Positions 1-9,479 of a stretch of 64,000 nucleotides of DNA are shown here, piece by piece. Where the stretch lies: NCBI RefSeq assembly GCF_014836535.1, contig NZ_JACSQP010000002.1, positions 248,001 through 312,000 on the forward strand, in the 5' to 3' direction. The notes below the pieces were generated by a model. The model had not been told where the DNA came from. It ran no database searches and worked only from the letters and a program-made list of their open reading frames with translations. A program made the position numbers and the translations under genes. This DNA comes from Microbacterium pullorum (GTDB lineage Bacteria; Actinomycetota; Actinomycetes; Actinomycetales; Microbacteriaceae). The number at the start of each line of letters is the position of its first letter. The first letter of the stretch is position 1.

Positions 1-2978
1 CGTGGGGTGACGTAGTCCTTGGATGCCGCGGAGGGCCGCAGCACCAGCAGTTTGGCCCCGCCGGGGCGCGCGCCTTCGGGGGCGGGGATCTGGCCCGCCT
101 CGAAAGCGAGCTGGTAGGCGGCCAGCTGCGGGTTGTCGGCCACGGCCTTGTCGGTCTGGGGCTCGCTCTTGCCGGTCTTGAGGTCGACGATCTCCACGGC
201 ACCGTCGGGGCGCAGTTCGACACGATCGATGTAGCCGCTGAGCAGCGCACCGTGCTCTCCGGCATCGGGGAGGGCGATGGGCACTTCGAAGTGCGGCTCC
301 GCGCTCAGCAGCCTCACCCCGTCGCGTTCGGCGTGGCGCAGGTACAGGTGCAGGCGCCGCACGAGGTCACGCGCCCGGATGAGCTCGGCCCGGCCGCGCC
401 AGGCGGCGTCGAACTCCAGCTCGCCCCAGCGCTGCGCCACGATCTGCCACAGCCCCTCTTCGTCGAGCCCCGCGCCGTGCTCGAGCGCGGCGTGGATGAG
501 CGTGCCGAGCCCCGCCACCGAGCCGCCGGGATCGCCGCCGAGGTCGCCGATCACCCAGTTGAGCTGGCATTCCTCCAGCGTGTGCAGACGCGACGGCGAC
601 ACCCGCACGTCCTCACGTGTGAGGTCGCGCAGCGGCGCGGTCGAGGTGGGACCGGCGACCCCGTACCACTGGGCGGGGTCGGCGCCGGCCACACCGGCCT
701 CGGCGAGCAGGGCGAGTTGACCGGGGGCGGCGGCGCGGGCGACCGCCGGGGCACGGGGATCGGTGAGGGCGCGGCGGTGCAGCGCGACGAGCCCGCGCAG
801 CGTGAGCGGGTGCTCGACCTCTCGGGGCGCGGGCTCCGGGTCGGGCAGCAGTTCGAACAGCACGCTGGGCCCGGTGTCGTCGTCGTCGACGGCGGTCACG
901 ATGAGCCGCGCCGTGGCTCGCGACACCGCCCGCGCGAACAGCCGCAGCTCGTCGTGCATCGCCTGGCGGCGCCGGTCGAGCACGTCGCCGGTGTGCTCGC
1001 CCTCGACGGCGTCGGCCAGCCGCCACGTCTCCAGCAGGCTCCCGCGCAGTCGCGTGTTGGGCCAGACGCCGTCCTGCACGCCCGCGACCACGACGGTGTC
1101 GAATTCGAGCCCGAGCGACCCGGCCGGAGTGAGCACCCGCACCGACGCCTCCGGCGGGGGCGCGGTGAGGCGGTCCTCGGCGACGTCACTGTCGAGGATG
1201 CCGCGCACGAACGCCAGCGGCGGCGCGCCGTCTTCGCGCTCGACGGCGCGTTTGGCGGCTTGGAACAGCGCGACGACGGCGTCGAGGTCGCGGTTCGCCT
1301 GCTCGGCCAACGGACCGTACCCGCGCGCGGCCTCAGCCCACCCCGACTGCAGTCCCGAGCGCTCCCACGCGGTCCAGAGGAGTTCGTGCACCGTGGCGCC
1401 GGCGGCATGCTCGACCGACAGCTGCTCGAGGGTGCGGGCCACCCGCACCGCCCGCCGCGCCTCGCGGGTGTCGATGAGGTCCAGCTCCAGCGGCCGCACC
1501 ATGCCCGACACGAGCAACTCCTGCCCGCCGCGTTCGCCGCCGGTGGCCAGTTCGCTCTGGCGCAGCGTGGTGCGCAGACGCCGCAGCTCCACGGGATCCA
1601 TGCCGCCGGCGACTCCCAGCAGCACGTCGGTGACGTCGTCGAAGGTCCACTGGTCGCCCGGCCGCGCCGACAGCTCCACGACGCGCAGCAGATCGCGCAC
1701 CGGCCGCAGCACCCCGAGCGCCCGGCCGGGGCCGCTCGCCCGCGCCGGCACCTCGCGAGCGGCCAGCTCCGCCTCCAGCGCCGCCACCTGCCGGGTGTCG
1801 TGCGCGATCACCGCACACCGGTCCCACGGCACGCCGTCGCGCAGATGCCGCTCGCGCAGCAGCCGGGCGATGGCGTCGTACTCCTCCGAGGGCGAGCGCA
1901 GTGCGAATGCCCGCACCGTGGCATCCGCCCGCACGGCGTCGTCCGGCTCGGGGCTGCGCAGGCGATGACTCACGATGCCGACGGCGCCGATGCGCTCGGT
2001 GACCGTCGCCAGGAGGGCGCGCTGTGCGGGGCTCCCCCGGTGCGCCCCGGTGAGCACGAGCGGCGGCGCGGTGGCAGCCAGTCGGGCGAAGTTGCGCGGC
2101 GAGGCGCCGCGGAAGGTGCCGGAGCCCACATCGGGGTCGCCGAACGCCATGACGGCGATGCCGTGGGCCCGGCACGCCTCCAGCAGCTCCACACCGCCGA
2201 GGGTGAGTTCCTGCGCGTCGTCGACCAGCACGACCCGCACCGCGGCGAAGGCACCGAGCACCGGCGCACCGGGCGTGCTGGAGCGGAGGATGCCGACGGC
2301 CTCGCGCACGAGCCCGGCGGCGTCGCGGTGGGCGCCGCGCATGTCGGCGCGGACGCGTTCGTACTCGGTCGCGAACGATGCCAGCGAAGCCCACGCCGGC
2401 AGATCGAGCCGTGCGGCCATCTCTTCGAGACGAGCGGGGGTGATGCCCAGGGTCGTGCACTCGGCGAGGAACGTGCGCACTTCGGCGCGGAACCCCGCGG
2501 TACCGCGGATGGGTGCCGGCAGCCAGTCCGGCCAGCGGGAGGGGGCGGATGCCTCGTCTTCGGCGTCGCCGGCGAGCAGTTCCTGCAGGAGCTGGTCCTC
2601 GTCGGCGCCGGTGAGCAGCTGCGGCGGCTCGCCCCCGGCGTGCACCTCGGCGGCGCGCACCAGCTGGAAGGCCAGCGACGCCACCGATCGGGCCAGCGGC
2701 CCGGATGTCGCCCGCCCGACGGCGAGGGCGAGTCGGTCGCGCAGCTCCGTGGCGGCGGTGCGGCTGGAGGTGAGCACGACGATCGTGTCGGGGTCGACCC
2801 CCGCCGCGACCAGGGCGTGCACGCGGGCGATGAGTGTGGCGGTCTTGCCGGTTCCGGGCGCGCCGACCACCACCGCCGATGTTTCGGGCGCGAGGCGCAG
2901 CACGCGCTGCTGCGCGGCATCCGGAACGAAGGCGGTGTCCGAGACGGGTTCGGGCACCCGAGTCTGGCTCTGTCGCAT
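1..2978 (-). CDS. adnA: AdnA-like UvrD/RecB-family helicase-nuclease (C-terminus cut by window edge)
   Basis: SF1A helicase fused to a RecB-type nuclease; such actinobacterial proteins (AdnAB) resect DNA double-strand breaks. About 992 residues are visible from an ATG at 2978. Walker A is GAPGTGKT at residues 39-46. Motif II reads VLVDDAQ (residues 250-256), so the usual DExQ glutamate is Asp. Near the visible end the PD-(D/E)XK core is present: GYIDR with Asp918, then VDLKTGK with Asp932 and Lys934. The reverse-strand frame is open throughout. Divergent DUF3107 and nearby RhlE reproduce the M. tuberculosis Rv3202c-Rv3208A-Rv3211 neighbourhood, and the AdnB partner would lie just outside the window. 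Family assignment is firm; AdnA rather than another UvrD/RecB fusion is inferred from context. Confidence 0.88.
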   Translation of the reverse strand, partial: MRQSQTRVPEPVSDTAFVPDAAQQRVLRLAPETSAVVVGAPGTGKTATLIARVHALVAAGVDPDTIVVLTSSRTAATELRDRLALAVGRATSGPLARSVASLAFQLVRAAEVHAGGEPPQLLTGADEDQLLQELLAGDAEDEASAPSRWPDWLPAPIRGTAGFRAEVRTFLAECTTLGITPARLEEMAARLDLPAWASLASFATEYERVRADMRGAHRDAAGLVREAVGILRSSTPGAPVLGAFAAVRVVLVDDAQELTLGGVELLEACRAHGIAVMAFGDPDVGSGTFRGASPRNFARLAATAPPLVLTGAHRGSPAQRALLATVTERIGAVGIVSHRLRSPEPDDAVRADATVRAFALRSPSEEYDAIARLLRERHLRDGVPWDRCAVIAHDTRQVAALEAELAAREVPARASGPGRALGVLRPVRDLLRVVELSARPGDQWTFDDVTDVLLGVAGGMDPVELRRLRTTLRQSELATGGERGGQELLVSGMVRPLELDLIDTREARRAVRVARTLEQLSVEHAAGATVHELLWTAWERSGLQSGWAEAARGYGPLAEQANRDLDAVVALFQAAKRAVEREDGAPPLAFVRGILDSDVAEDRLTAPPPEASVRVLTPAGSLGLEFDTVVVAGVQDGVWPNTRLRGSLLETWRLADAVEGEHTGDVLDRRRQAMHDELRLFARAVSRATARLIVTAVDDDDTGPSVLFELLPDPEPAPREVEHPLTLRGLVALHRRALTDPRAPAVARAAAPGQLALLAEAGVAGADPAQWYGVAGPTSTAPLRDLTREDVRVSPSRLHTLEECQLNWVIGDLGGDPGGSVAGLGTLIHAALEHGAGLDEEGLWQIVAQRWGELEFDAAWRGRAELIRARDLVRRLHLYLRHAERDGVRLLSAEPHFEVPIALPDAGEHGALLSGYIDRVELRPDGAVEIVDLKTGKSEPQTDKAVADNPQLAAYQLAFEAGQIPAPEGARPGGAKLLVLRPSAASKDYVTP

Positions 2979-3113
2979 CGAGCCCACGGTAGCCGCCCCC
3001 GCCGACGTTCGCCGACAGCGAGCGCGGCGTCGCGGACGGCCGGGGAGGGTTCGCGGTGTCGTAGAGTCGTGATGCGCCCGCGGCGACAGCCGGGGCCGGA
3101 AAGGCAGTCACCC

Positions 3114-3338
3114 GTGGAGATCCGCATCGGCATCGTCAACACCGGCCGCGAGCTCGGTTTCGAAACCAACGAGTCCGCCGCCACTGTCAAGACCTCGGTC
3201 ACGCAGGCACTCGAATCCGGCGCCACCCACGTGTCGTTCACCGACGCCAAGGGCAACTCCTACATCGTGCCCACGGCCGCGCTCGCCTATGTCGAGGTCG
3301 GCACCGAAGAGTCGCGCCGCATCGGCTTCGTCGGCTGA
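3114..3338 (+). CDS. DUF3107 family protein
   Basis: A 74-residue soluble protein starting at GTG 3114 (VEIRIGIVNTGRELGFE) and ending RRIGFVG. It matches the actinobacterial DUF3107 family, whose M. tuberculosis member is TB9.4 (Rv3208A); its function is unknown. A GGAAAGG Shine-Dalgarno-like stretch lies about 10 nt before the start, and a TAGAGT -10-like box lies around 3062. A much longer open frame continues upstream in the same phase but only mirrors the helicase on the other strand, so the GTG is preferred. It is divergent from the AdnA-like gene and followed by a small membrane protein 4 nt downstream. Confidence 0.85.
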   Translation: MEIRIGIVNTGRELGFETNESAATVKTSVTQALESGATHVSFTDAKGNSYIVPTAALAYVEVGTEESRRIGFVG

Positions 3339-3342
3339 GCCG

Positions 3343-3633
3343 ATGCAGATCCTGCTCGCCCTGATCGTGGGCGCCGTGCTCGGCATCGGCGCGCACTTCA
3401 GCGTCACCGGTCGCGACACGCGCGGTGCGGTGCTGGCCCCCATGCTCGGCGCCGTCGTGGGCGGCGCCGTGTGGCTGGCCTTCACCTGGGCGGGCCTGGG
3501 CATCGACAGCCCGTGGATCTGGGTCGTGTCGTTCGCGGCCCCCGCCGTGGTGGTCTTCCCCGCCCTCATCGCCCTCACCCGCGTGCGACGTGCGCATGAC
3601 GAGCGGGAGCGGGCGCGCCTGAAGATCGCCTGA
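3343..3633 (+). CDS. Small three-helix membrane protein
   Basis: A 96-residue protein with three hydrophobic stretches (about residues 2-20, 27-48 and 55-78) and a charged tail (RVRRAHDERERARLKIA), so the C-terminus is probably cytoplasmic. ATG 3343 lies 4 nt after the DUF3107 stop, which implies co-transcription. I do not recognise the family. An earlier in-phase ATG at 3289 would run into DUF3107 and is less likely. Confidence 0.7.
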   Translation: MQILLALIVGAVLGIGAHFSVTGRDTRGAVLAPMLGAVVGGAVWLAFTWAGLGIDSPWIWVVSFAAPAVVVFPALIALTRVRRAHDERERARLKIA

Positions 3634-3657
3634 CGGCGACGCGCGAGCGGCCCGGCG

Positions 3658-4374
3658 TCAGGCGTCGAGGCCCATCGCCCCCATGCGCCGCGAGTGCGCG
3701 GCGAGCAGGCGGGTGAACACCGGCTCGACCTTCTTCTCATCGACTTCGTCCAGCGTCGCCGGTCCCAGGGCCGCGCGGGCGATGAGCAGCGTATCGCCCA
3801 CCAGCCGCCGCCCCCACAGCGCCAGCAACGAGCGCCACTCCTCGTCGGTGTCGATGGCCGCGACGATCATGTCCACGAGTGCCTGCCGATCATCGGCGGC
3901 GCCGAGGATCTCGGCGGCGGTGCGTCCGGTCTCGCCGTAGCTCGAGGCCAGCGCGACGTAGAAGTCGTCGAGCATGCCCGCCGTGATGTGCACCGACAGC
4001 ACGGTCTCCAACGGGCGGGCGCCATGCGTCGCGCGCCGGAAGGCATCCAACGGCTCCCGGAAGGGGAGCATGATCTCCAGCGCATCGTCGCCCCGCTCGC
4101 GGATGAGGGAGACGAGCCCGCGGTGCTTGAGCAATGCCGCGCCGGCCGCCAGCGACAGCGACTCCTTCTGCGTCAGCTCGGGTGTCGAGGCGATGAGCTG
4201 ACTGAGCGTCTCGAAGTACCCCAGCTGCAGGTACGCCGCCTGCCCGAGGAAAGTGTCGACATCGGGAGCGAGCGCCTCGAAGTCGACCCGATGGGCGTCA
4301 CCGTGGTCACCGCGCGAGCGCAGCGACAGGGTGCGCGCGGCGGGCCGCTTGCGTTTGAAGAACCACCAGGCCAT
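3658..4374 (-). CDS. Ferritin-like fold protein
   Basis: A 238-residue helical protein (MAWWFFKRKRPAART... to MGAMGLDA) resembling the actinobacterial ferritin-like family found beside RhlE helicases, like Rv3210c in M. tuberculosis. Helical segments carry acidic residues (for example TFLGQAAYLQLGYFETLSQL and DDALEIMLPFREPLDAF), but I cannot confirm a full di-iron E/ExxH set by eye. It is convergent with the small membrane protein and divergent from the DEAD-box helicase. Role unknown; the fold-level assignment is the supported part. Confidence 0.72.
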   Translation of the reverse strand: MAWWFFKRKRPAARTLSLRSRGDHGDAHRVDFEALAPDVDTFLGQAAYLQLGYFETLSQLIASTPELTQKESLSLAAGAALLKHRGLVSLIRERGDDALEIMLPFREPLDAFRRATHGARPLETVLSVHITAGMLDDFYVALASSYGETGRTAAEILGAADDRQALVDMIVAAIDTDEEWRSLLALWGRRLVGDTLLIARAALGPATLDEVDEKKVEPVFTRLLAAHSRRMGAMGLDA

Positions 4375-4527
4375 GAGAGCCCACGATACGCACCCACCGG
4401 GCTATTGACGCATCTCCGGTAGGCTGGAAGGGCCCCGGCATCGGATCGGGGCCCCGCGCCTGCGGCTGAGTGTAGGGCGTGGAACACTTACCCCCCGGCG
4501 GCTCTCACCGCCAGACAGGCTCGTATC

Positions 4528-5997
<1,470 letters not shown>

Positions 5998-6008
5998 GCG
6001 TCAGGGCG

Positions 6009-6028
6009 CGTCCCGCGCCCGCGGGACG
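6009..6028 (+). terminator. Hairpin terminator after rhlE
   Basis: Perfect 9-bp arms, CGTCCCGCG (6009-6017) and CGCGGGACG (6020-6028), begin 12 nt after the helicase stop, with a short GC loop. There is no U tract, as is usual for high-GC actinobacterial terminators. Confidence 0.65.
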
Positions 6029-6114
6029 GGTCCCTTTCCGACGGGAGCACTGCGTCGCTATGGTGAGCGCAGACGACGCGGTTGCGTCGCTCCCCTAAGG
6101 AAAGGGACGTGCAC

Positions 6115-6534
6115 ATGCGACTCATCGACGCCGCCGTGGAGTATCAGGGTTTCTGGGGGTCCTTCTGGGACCTGATCTGGTGGTTCCTCTGGGCTTTCGT
6201 GTTCTTCGCCTACTTGATGGCGCTGTTCTCGATCATCGGAGACCTCTTCCGTGACCACACGCTCAGCGGCTGGTGGAAGGCGGTGTGGATCTTCTTCCTC
6301 ATCTTCTTCCCGATCATCACGGCGCTCATCTACCTGATCGCCCGCGGCGGCGGCATGGCCGAGCGCAGCGCGCAGGCGGCCCGGCAGTTCCGCGAGCAGC
6401 AGGATGCCTACATCAAGACGGTCGCCGCCGGCGCGAGCCCGACCGAGGAGATCGCCAAGGCCAAGCAGCTGCTCGATGACGGCACCATCACGCAGGCGGA
6501 GTACGAGGCACTCAAGGCCAAGGCACTCGCCTGA
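6115..6534 (+). CDS. PLDc_N / SHOCT domain membrane protein
   Basis: A 139-residue protein from ATG 6115, which is preceded by AAGGAAAGGG at 6097-6106. Two aromatic-rich transmembrane helices (about residues 17-40 and 50-74) match a PLDc_N-type membrane domain. They are followed by a charged linker (MAERSAQAARQFREQQDAY) and a C-terminal SHOCT motif (EIAKAKQLLDDGTITQAEYEALK). SHOCT modules are short oligomerisation or recruitment helices common in actinobacterial membrane proteins. It is isolated between a terminator and a convergent sugar kinase. Function unknown. Confidence 0.82.
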   Translation: MRLIDAAVEYQGFWGSFWDLIWWFLWAFVFFAYLMALFSIIGDLFRDHTLSGWWKAVWIFFLIFFPIITALIYLIARGGGMAERSAQAARQFREQQDAYIKTVAAGASPTEEIAKAKQLLDDGTITQAEYEALKAKALA

Positions 6535-6552
6535 CCCCGGCACCGTGTCGCG

Positions 6553-7461
6553 TCACGAGGACGCCAGCTCCGCCACCCACGGCGGGTCGGCTCCGGGACG
6601 CGACACGGTGACGGCGGCCGCCGCGGCGCTGTGCGCCAGCAGGGCGGCCAGATCGGCGGGGGTCCAGCCCGCGATGCGCGCGCGCACCTCCGCCGCCGTC
6701 GGCGCGTGGAGACCTGCGATGAGGGCTGCCATGAAGGTGTCCCCCGCCCCCACCGTGTCGACCACCGTCACCGGTTGCGCCGCGACCTCGACCAGGCCTG
6801 CCGCGTGCACCGCGAACGACCCGTCGCCGCCCTCGGTGACCACGACCAGCGAGGGTCCTGCGGCGAGCCACTCGCGCGCGATGTCGCGGTGGTCGCGCCC
6901 CGGGTGCAGCCAATCGAGATCCTCACCGCTGACCTTCACGACATCGGCGAGAGCCACCAGGCGTGCCACCCGCGCCCGCGCGTCATCGGCGTCGGTCACG
7001 AGCGAGGGCCGCACATTGGGATCGAATGTGACCACCGCATCCGCCCGCACCGCACGCAGGGCGGCTTCGACCGCGTCGGCCCCGGGGCGCAGAATGCTCG
7101 CGATCGAGCCGGTGTGGACGACGGGCGCCGCGGGGGCCTCCCACGGCGCCGGGTCCCAGGCGATGTCGAAGTCGTAGGTCGCGGCGCCGTCCGCATCGAG
7201 GTGGGCGACCGCGGTGGACGTGCGGGGCGGCCGGCCGGCGACGTGCACGGCGACCCCCGACCGTTCCAGCCACGCCGTGACGTCACGACCGTGGGCATCA
7301 TCGGCGAGCTGCGTCACGAGCACCGGCCGCAGCCCGCGGCGCCCGAGCGCGAGAGCGACGTTGGCGGGGCTGCCGCCGGGGCTGGCGCGGGTGCCATCGG
7401 GCGCGTGGACGATGTCCATAAGCGCCTCACCGATGACGGTGACGTCGGATGCATCGGACAT
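6553..7461 (-). CDS. PfkB-family carbohydrate kinase (fructokinase-like)
   Basis: A 302-residue ribokinase-superfamily sugar kinase. Motif 1 is GGSPANVALALGRRG (about residues 29-43). Motif 2 is DTVGAGDTFMAALIAG with GAGD at 238-241; Asp241 is the expected catalytic base. The GEALMDIV start and SGEDLDWL segment resemble fructokinases, but the substrate cannot be fixed from sequence. The PHP-domain gene on the same strand ends 11 nt upstream of the start, so the two probably form one transcript. Confidence 0.88.
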   Translation of the reverse strand: MSDASDVTVIGEALMDIVHAPDGTRASPGGSPANVALALGRRGLRPVLVTQLADDAHGRDVTAWLERSGVAVHVAGRPPRTSTAVAHLDADGAATYDFDIAWDPAPWEAPAAPVVHTGSIASILRPGADAVEAALRAVRADAVVTFDPNVRPSLVTDADDARARVARLVALADVVKVSGEDLDWLHPGRDHRDIAREWLAAGPSLVVVTEGGDGSFAVHAAGLVEVAAQPVTVVDTVGAGDTFMAALIAGLHAPTAAEVRARIAGWTPADLAALLAHSAAAAAVTVSRPGADPPWVAELASS

Positions 7462-7472
7462 GCGGTGTCCTC

Positions 7473-8327
7473 TCAGGGGTGGACGGGGGTGGTCCCCGTC
7501 GCCCGGTCGATGATGCGCGCGACCATCTCGTCGCTCGTGGTGTGCTCACCGGGGATGTTGGGTTTGCCGAGCCCGTGGTAGTCGCTGGACCCGGTGACGA
7601 TGAGGTCGTGACGGTCCACCAGCGTGCGCAGCGTCGCGATCCCCGCCGGGGTGTTCTCGCGGTGTCCGAGCTCGAACCCGGCGAGCCCCAGCCCGATCAG
7701 CTCCTCCAGCTGCGCGATGGGCATCATCCGGTCCCGCCCGGCAGGGGTGGGGTGCGCGATGATCGGCACGCCGCCGGCGCCGGCGATGAGGCGCACCGCG
7801 GTAGCGGCATCCGGAGCATAGTGGGGCACGTAATAGCCTGCGCTGGGATGCAGGATGCCGGCGAACGCCTCGCTGCGGTCGCGGGCGAGCCCGCGGGCGA
7901 CCAGGGCGTCGGCGATGTGCGGACGGCCCACCGTGGCCCCGTCCCCGGTCTGTGCGACGACGTCCTCCCATGTGAGGTCGTAGTCGCGGCCGATCGCGGC
8001 GACGATCTGCTCGGCGCGGCCGATGCGCGCGGCGCGGATGCGCTCGGTTTCGGCCCGGAGCGCGGTGTCGTCGGGATCGAAGAGGTACGCCAGCACATGC
8101 ACGCTGCGCCACCCCTGCACCGCACTGAACTCCATGCCGGGGAGGAAGGTCATGCCCAGCGACGTCGCCGCCTCCGCCGCCTCCGCCCAGCCCGCCGTCG
8201 AATCGTGGTCGGTCAGCGCGGCCGTGCGCAGCCCCCGGCGGTGCACCGCCTGCATCACCTGCGCGGGGGGCTCGGTGCCGTCGGAGTGCACGGAATGCAG
8301 ATGAAGGTCACTGGGTCCTTCGAACAT
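7473..8327 (-). CDS. PHP-domain phosphoesterase (RNase AM / YciV-like)
   Basis: A 284-residue metal-dependent phosphoesterase. PHP motifs: DLHLHSVHSDG (His9, His11), LTDHDSTAGW, PGMEFSA, a central IIAHPTPAG and GSSDYHG near the end. This arrangement matches the TrpH/YciV PHP group, which includes 3',5'-nucleotide bisphosphate phosphatases and 5'-3' exoribonucleases. ATG 8327 is chosen; an in-phase GTG 18 nt earlier is an alternative. The open phase continues far upstream but overlaps the divergent EEP gene and has no family sequence. It precedes the sugar kinase. Confidence 0.85.
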   Translation of the reverse strand: MFEGPSDLHLHSVHSDGTEPPAQVMQAVHRRGLRTAALTDHDSTAGWAEAAEAATSLGMTFLPGMEFSAVQGWRSVHVLAYLFDPDDTALRAETERIRAARIGRAEQIVAAIGRDYDLTWEDVVAQTGDGATVGRPHIADALVARGLARDRSEAFAGILHPSAGYYVPHYAPDAATAVRLIAGAGGVPIIAHPTPAGRDRMMPIAQLEELIGLGLAGFELGHRENTPAGIATLRTLVDRHDLIVTGSSDYHGLGKPNIPGEHTTSDEMVARIIDRATGTTPVHP

Positions 8328-8427
8328 CTGCCGTCCCGATCGCACCCTTCGAGCGTACCGGCGGGCGGGCATGCCCCGCGGGTGCGGCATCCGTGGATCT
8401 CCCAGACAGGGGGCATAGAGTCGCGAC

Positions 8428-9444
8428 GTGCTGCGCCTGTTGGGGATCCTCGTGACGGTCCTGTTCGCCATCGGCGCCGCGATCGTGACGTGGCCCTCGT
8501 TCTTCCGCGTCGAGCGGCTCTTCCCGATCGCGCAGGTGGTGTCGTTCCGCCCTCTCGTGGTGCTCGCTTTCGTCGCGCTCTTCGTCGTGGCGATGCTGCT
8601 CGCGATCGCCCGCCCCGTGCGTGGCTTCGCGCTGTCGATCGCCACGGTGTGCGTCATCGCCGCGGTCGCCGGCGCCCTCACCATCGTGCAGCGCGGTGTC
8701 GGCGCCGAGTCGCTCCCGGTCAAGGGCGACGACAGCGTGCGGGTGATGACCTGGAACACCGCCGGTGGCGAGGCCACCTCGGCCGAGAAGATCGCGCAGA
8801 CGGCGGTCACGATGGAGGCCGACATCGTCGCCCTCCCCGAGACGACCATCGAAACCGGCGAGGCGGTGGCCATCGCGATGCGCGAGATGGGGCATCCGAT
8901 GTGGGCCCACCACACCGAACAGGGGCTGTGGGATGCCGACTCCACGACCCTGCTCATCTCGCCCGACCTGGGCGACTATGCCGTGATCGACTCGTCGCGC
9001 GACGGCACGAGCAACACGTCGGTGGTACCGAGCGCCGTCGCCATGCCGGTGGACGGCACCGGCCCCATCATCGTCGCGGCGCACGCCGTCGCCCCGCGCC
9101 GGTCGGCCATGCAGGAGTGGCGAGACGATCTGCAGTGGCTCGCCGACCAGTGCGCCGCCGACAACGTGATCATGGCGGGCGATTTCAACGCCACCATCGA
9201 CCACATGATGCGACTGGGCGTCGATGGCGGGCAGTTGGGGCGCTGCCACGACACCGCCGCCCACAGCGGCGCCGGCGCCCTCGGCACGTGGCCGACCGAA
9301 CTGCCGATCTTCGCCGGCTCCCCCATCGACCACGTGATGGCCACCGACGCCTGGACCTCGGTCGGCTCCGTCGTGCTCGCCTCGATGGACGGCACCGGCA
9401 GCGACCATCGCCCTCTCGTGGTGCAGCTGGAGCCCGCCGGCTGA
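8428..9444 (+). CDS. Membrane-anchored endonuclease/exonuclease/phosphatase family protein
   Basis: A 338-residue protein from GTG 8428. Three N-terminal hydrophobic segments (about residues 3-22, 39-58 and 66-86) are followed by an EEP catalytic domain with MTWNTAGGE, LPETT, AGDFNATIDHM and a terminal GSDHRPLVV. These correspond to the metal-binding Asn/Glu, catalytic Asp-Asn and Asp-His pairs. Topology suggests the domain is outside the membrane. Substrate unknown (nucleic acid, phospholipid or phosphodiester). A CATAGAGT -10-like box lies about 10 nt before the start, so the mRNA may be nearly leaderless. Confidence 0.85.
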   Translation: MLRLLGILVTVLFAIGAAIVTWPSFFRVERLFPIAQVVSFRPLVVLAFVALFVVAMLLAIARPVRGFALSIATVCVIAAVAGALTIVQRGVGAESLPVKGDDSVRVMTWNTAGGEATSAEKIAQTAVTMEADIVALPETTIETGEAVAIAMREMGHPMWAHHTEQGLWDADSTTLLISPDLGDYAVIDSSRDGTSNTSVVPSAVAMPVDGTGPIIVAAHAVAPRRSAMQEWRDDLQWLADQCAADNVIMAGDFNATIDHMMRLGVDGGQLGRCHDTAAHSGAGALGTWPTELPIFAGSPIDHVMATDAWTSVGSVVLASMDGTGSDHRPLVVQLEPAG

Positions 9445-9479
9445 GCAACGCCCCAGCTACGGAGTGCGAGACTGGTGGC

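Noticed and set aside
252..3338. Plus-strand open frame of over 1,000 codons opposite the helicase
   Set aside because: Only its last 74 codons (DUF3107) are real; the rest mirrors the helicase gene. Low-complexity Arg/Gly/His-rich translation without any domain is the usual antisense artefact at 70% GC.
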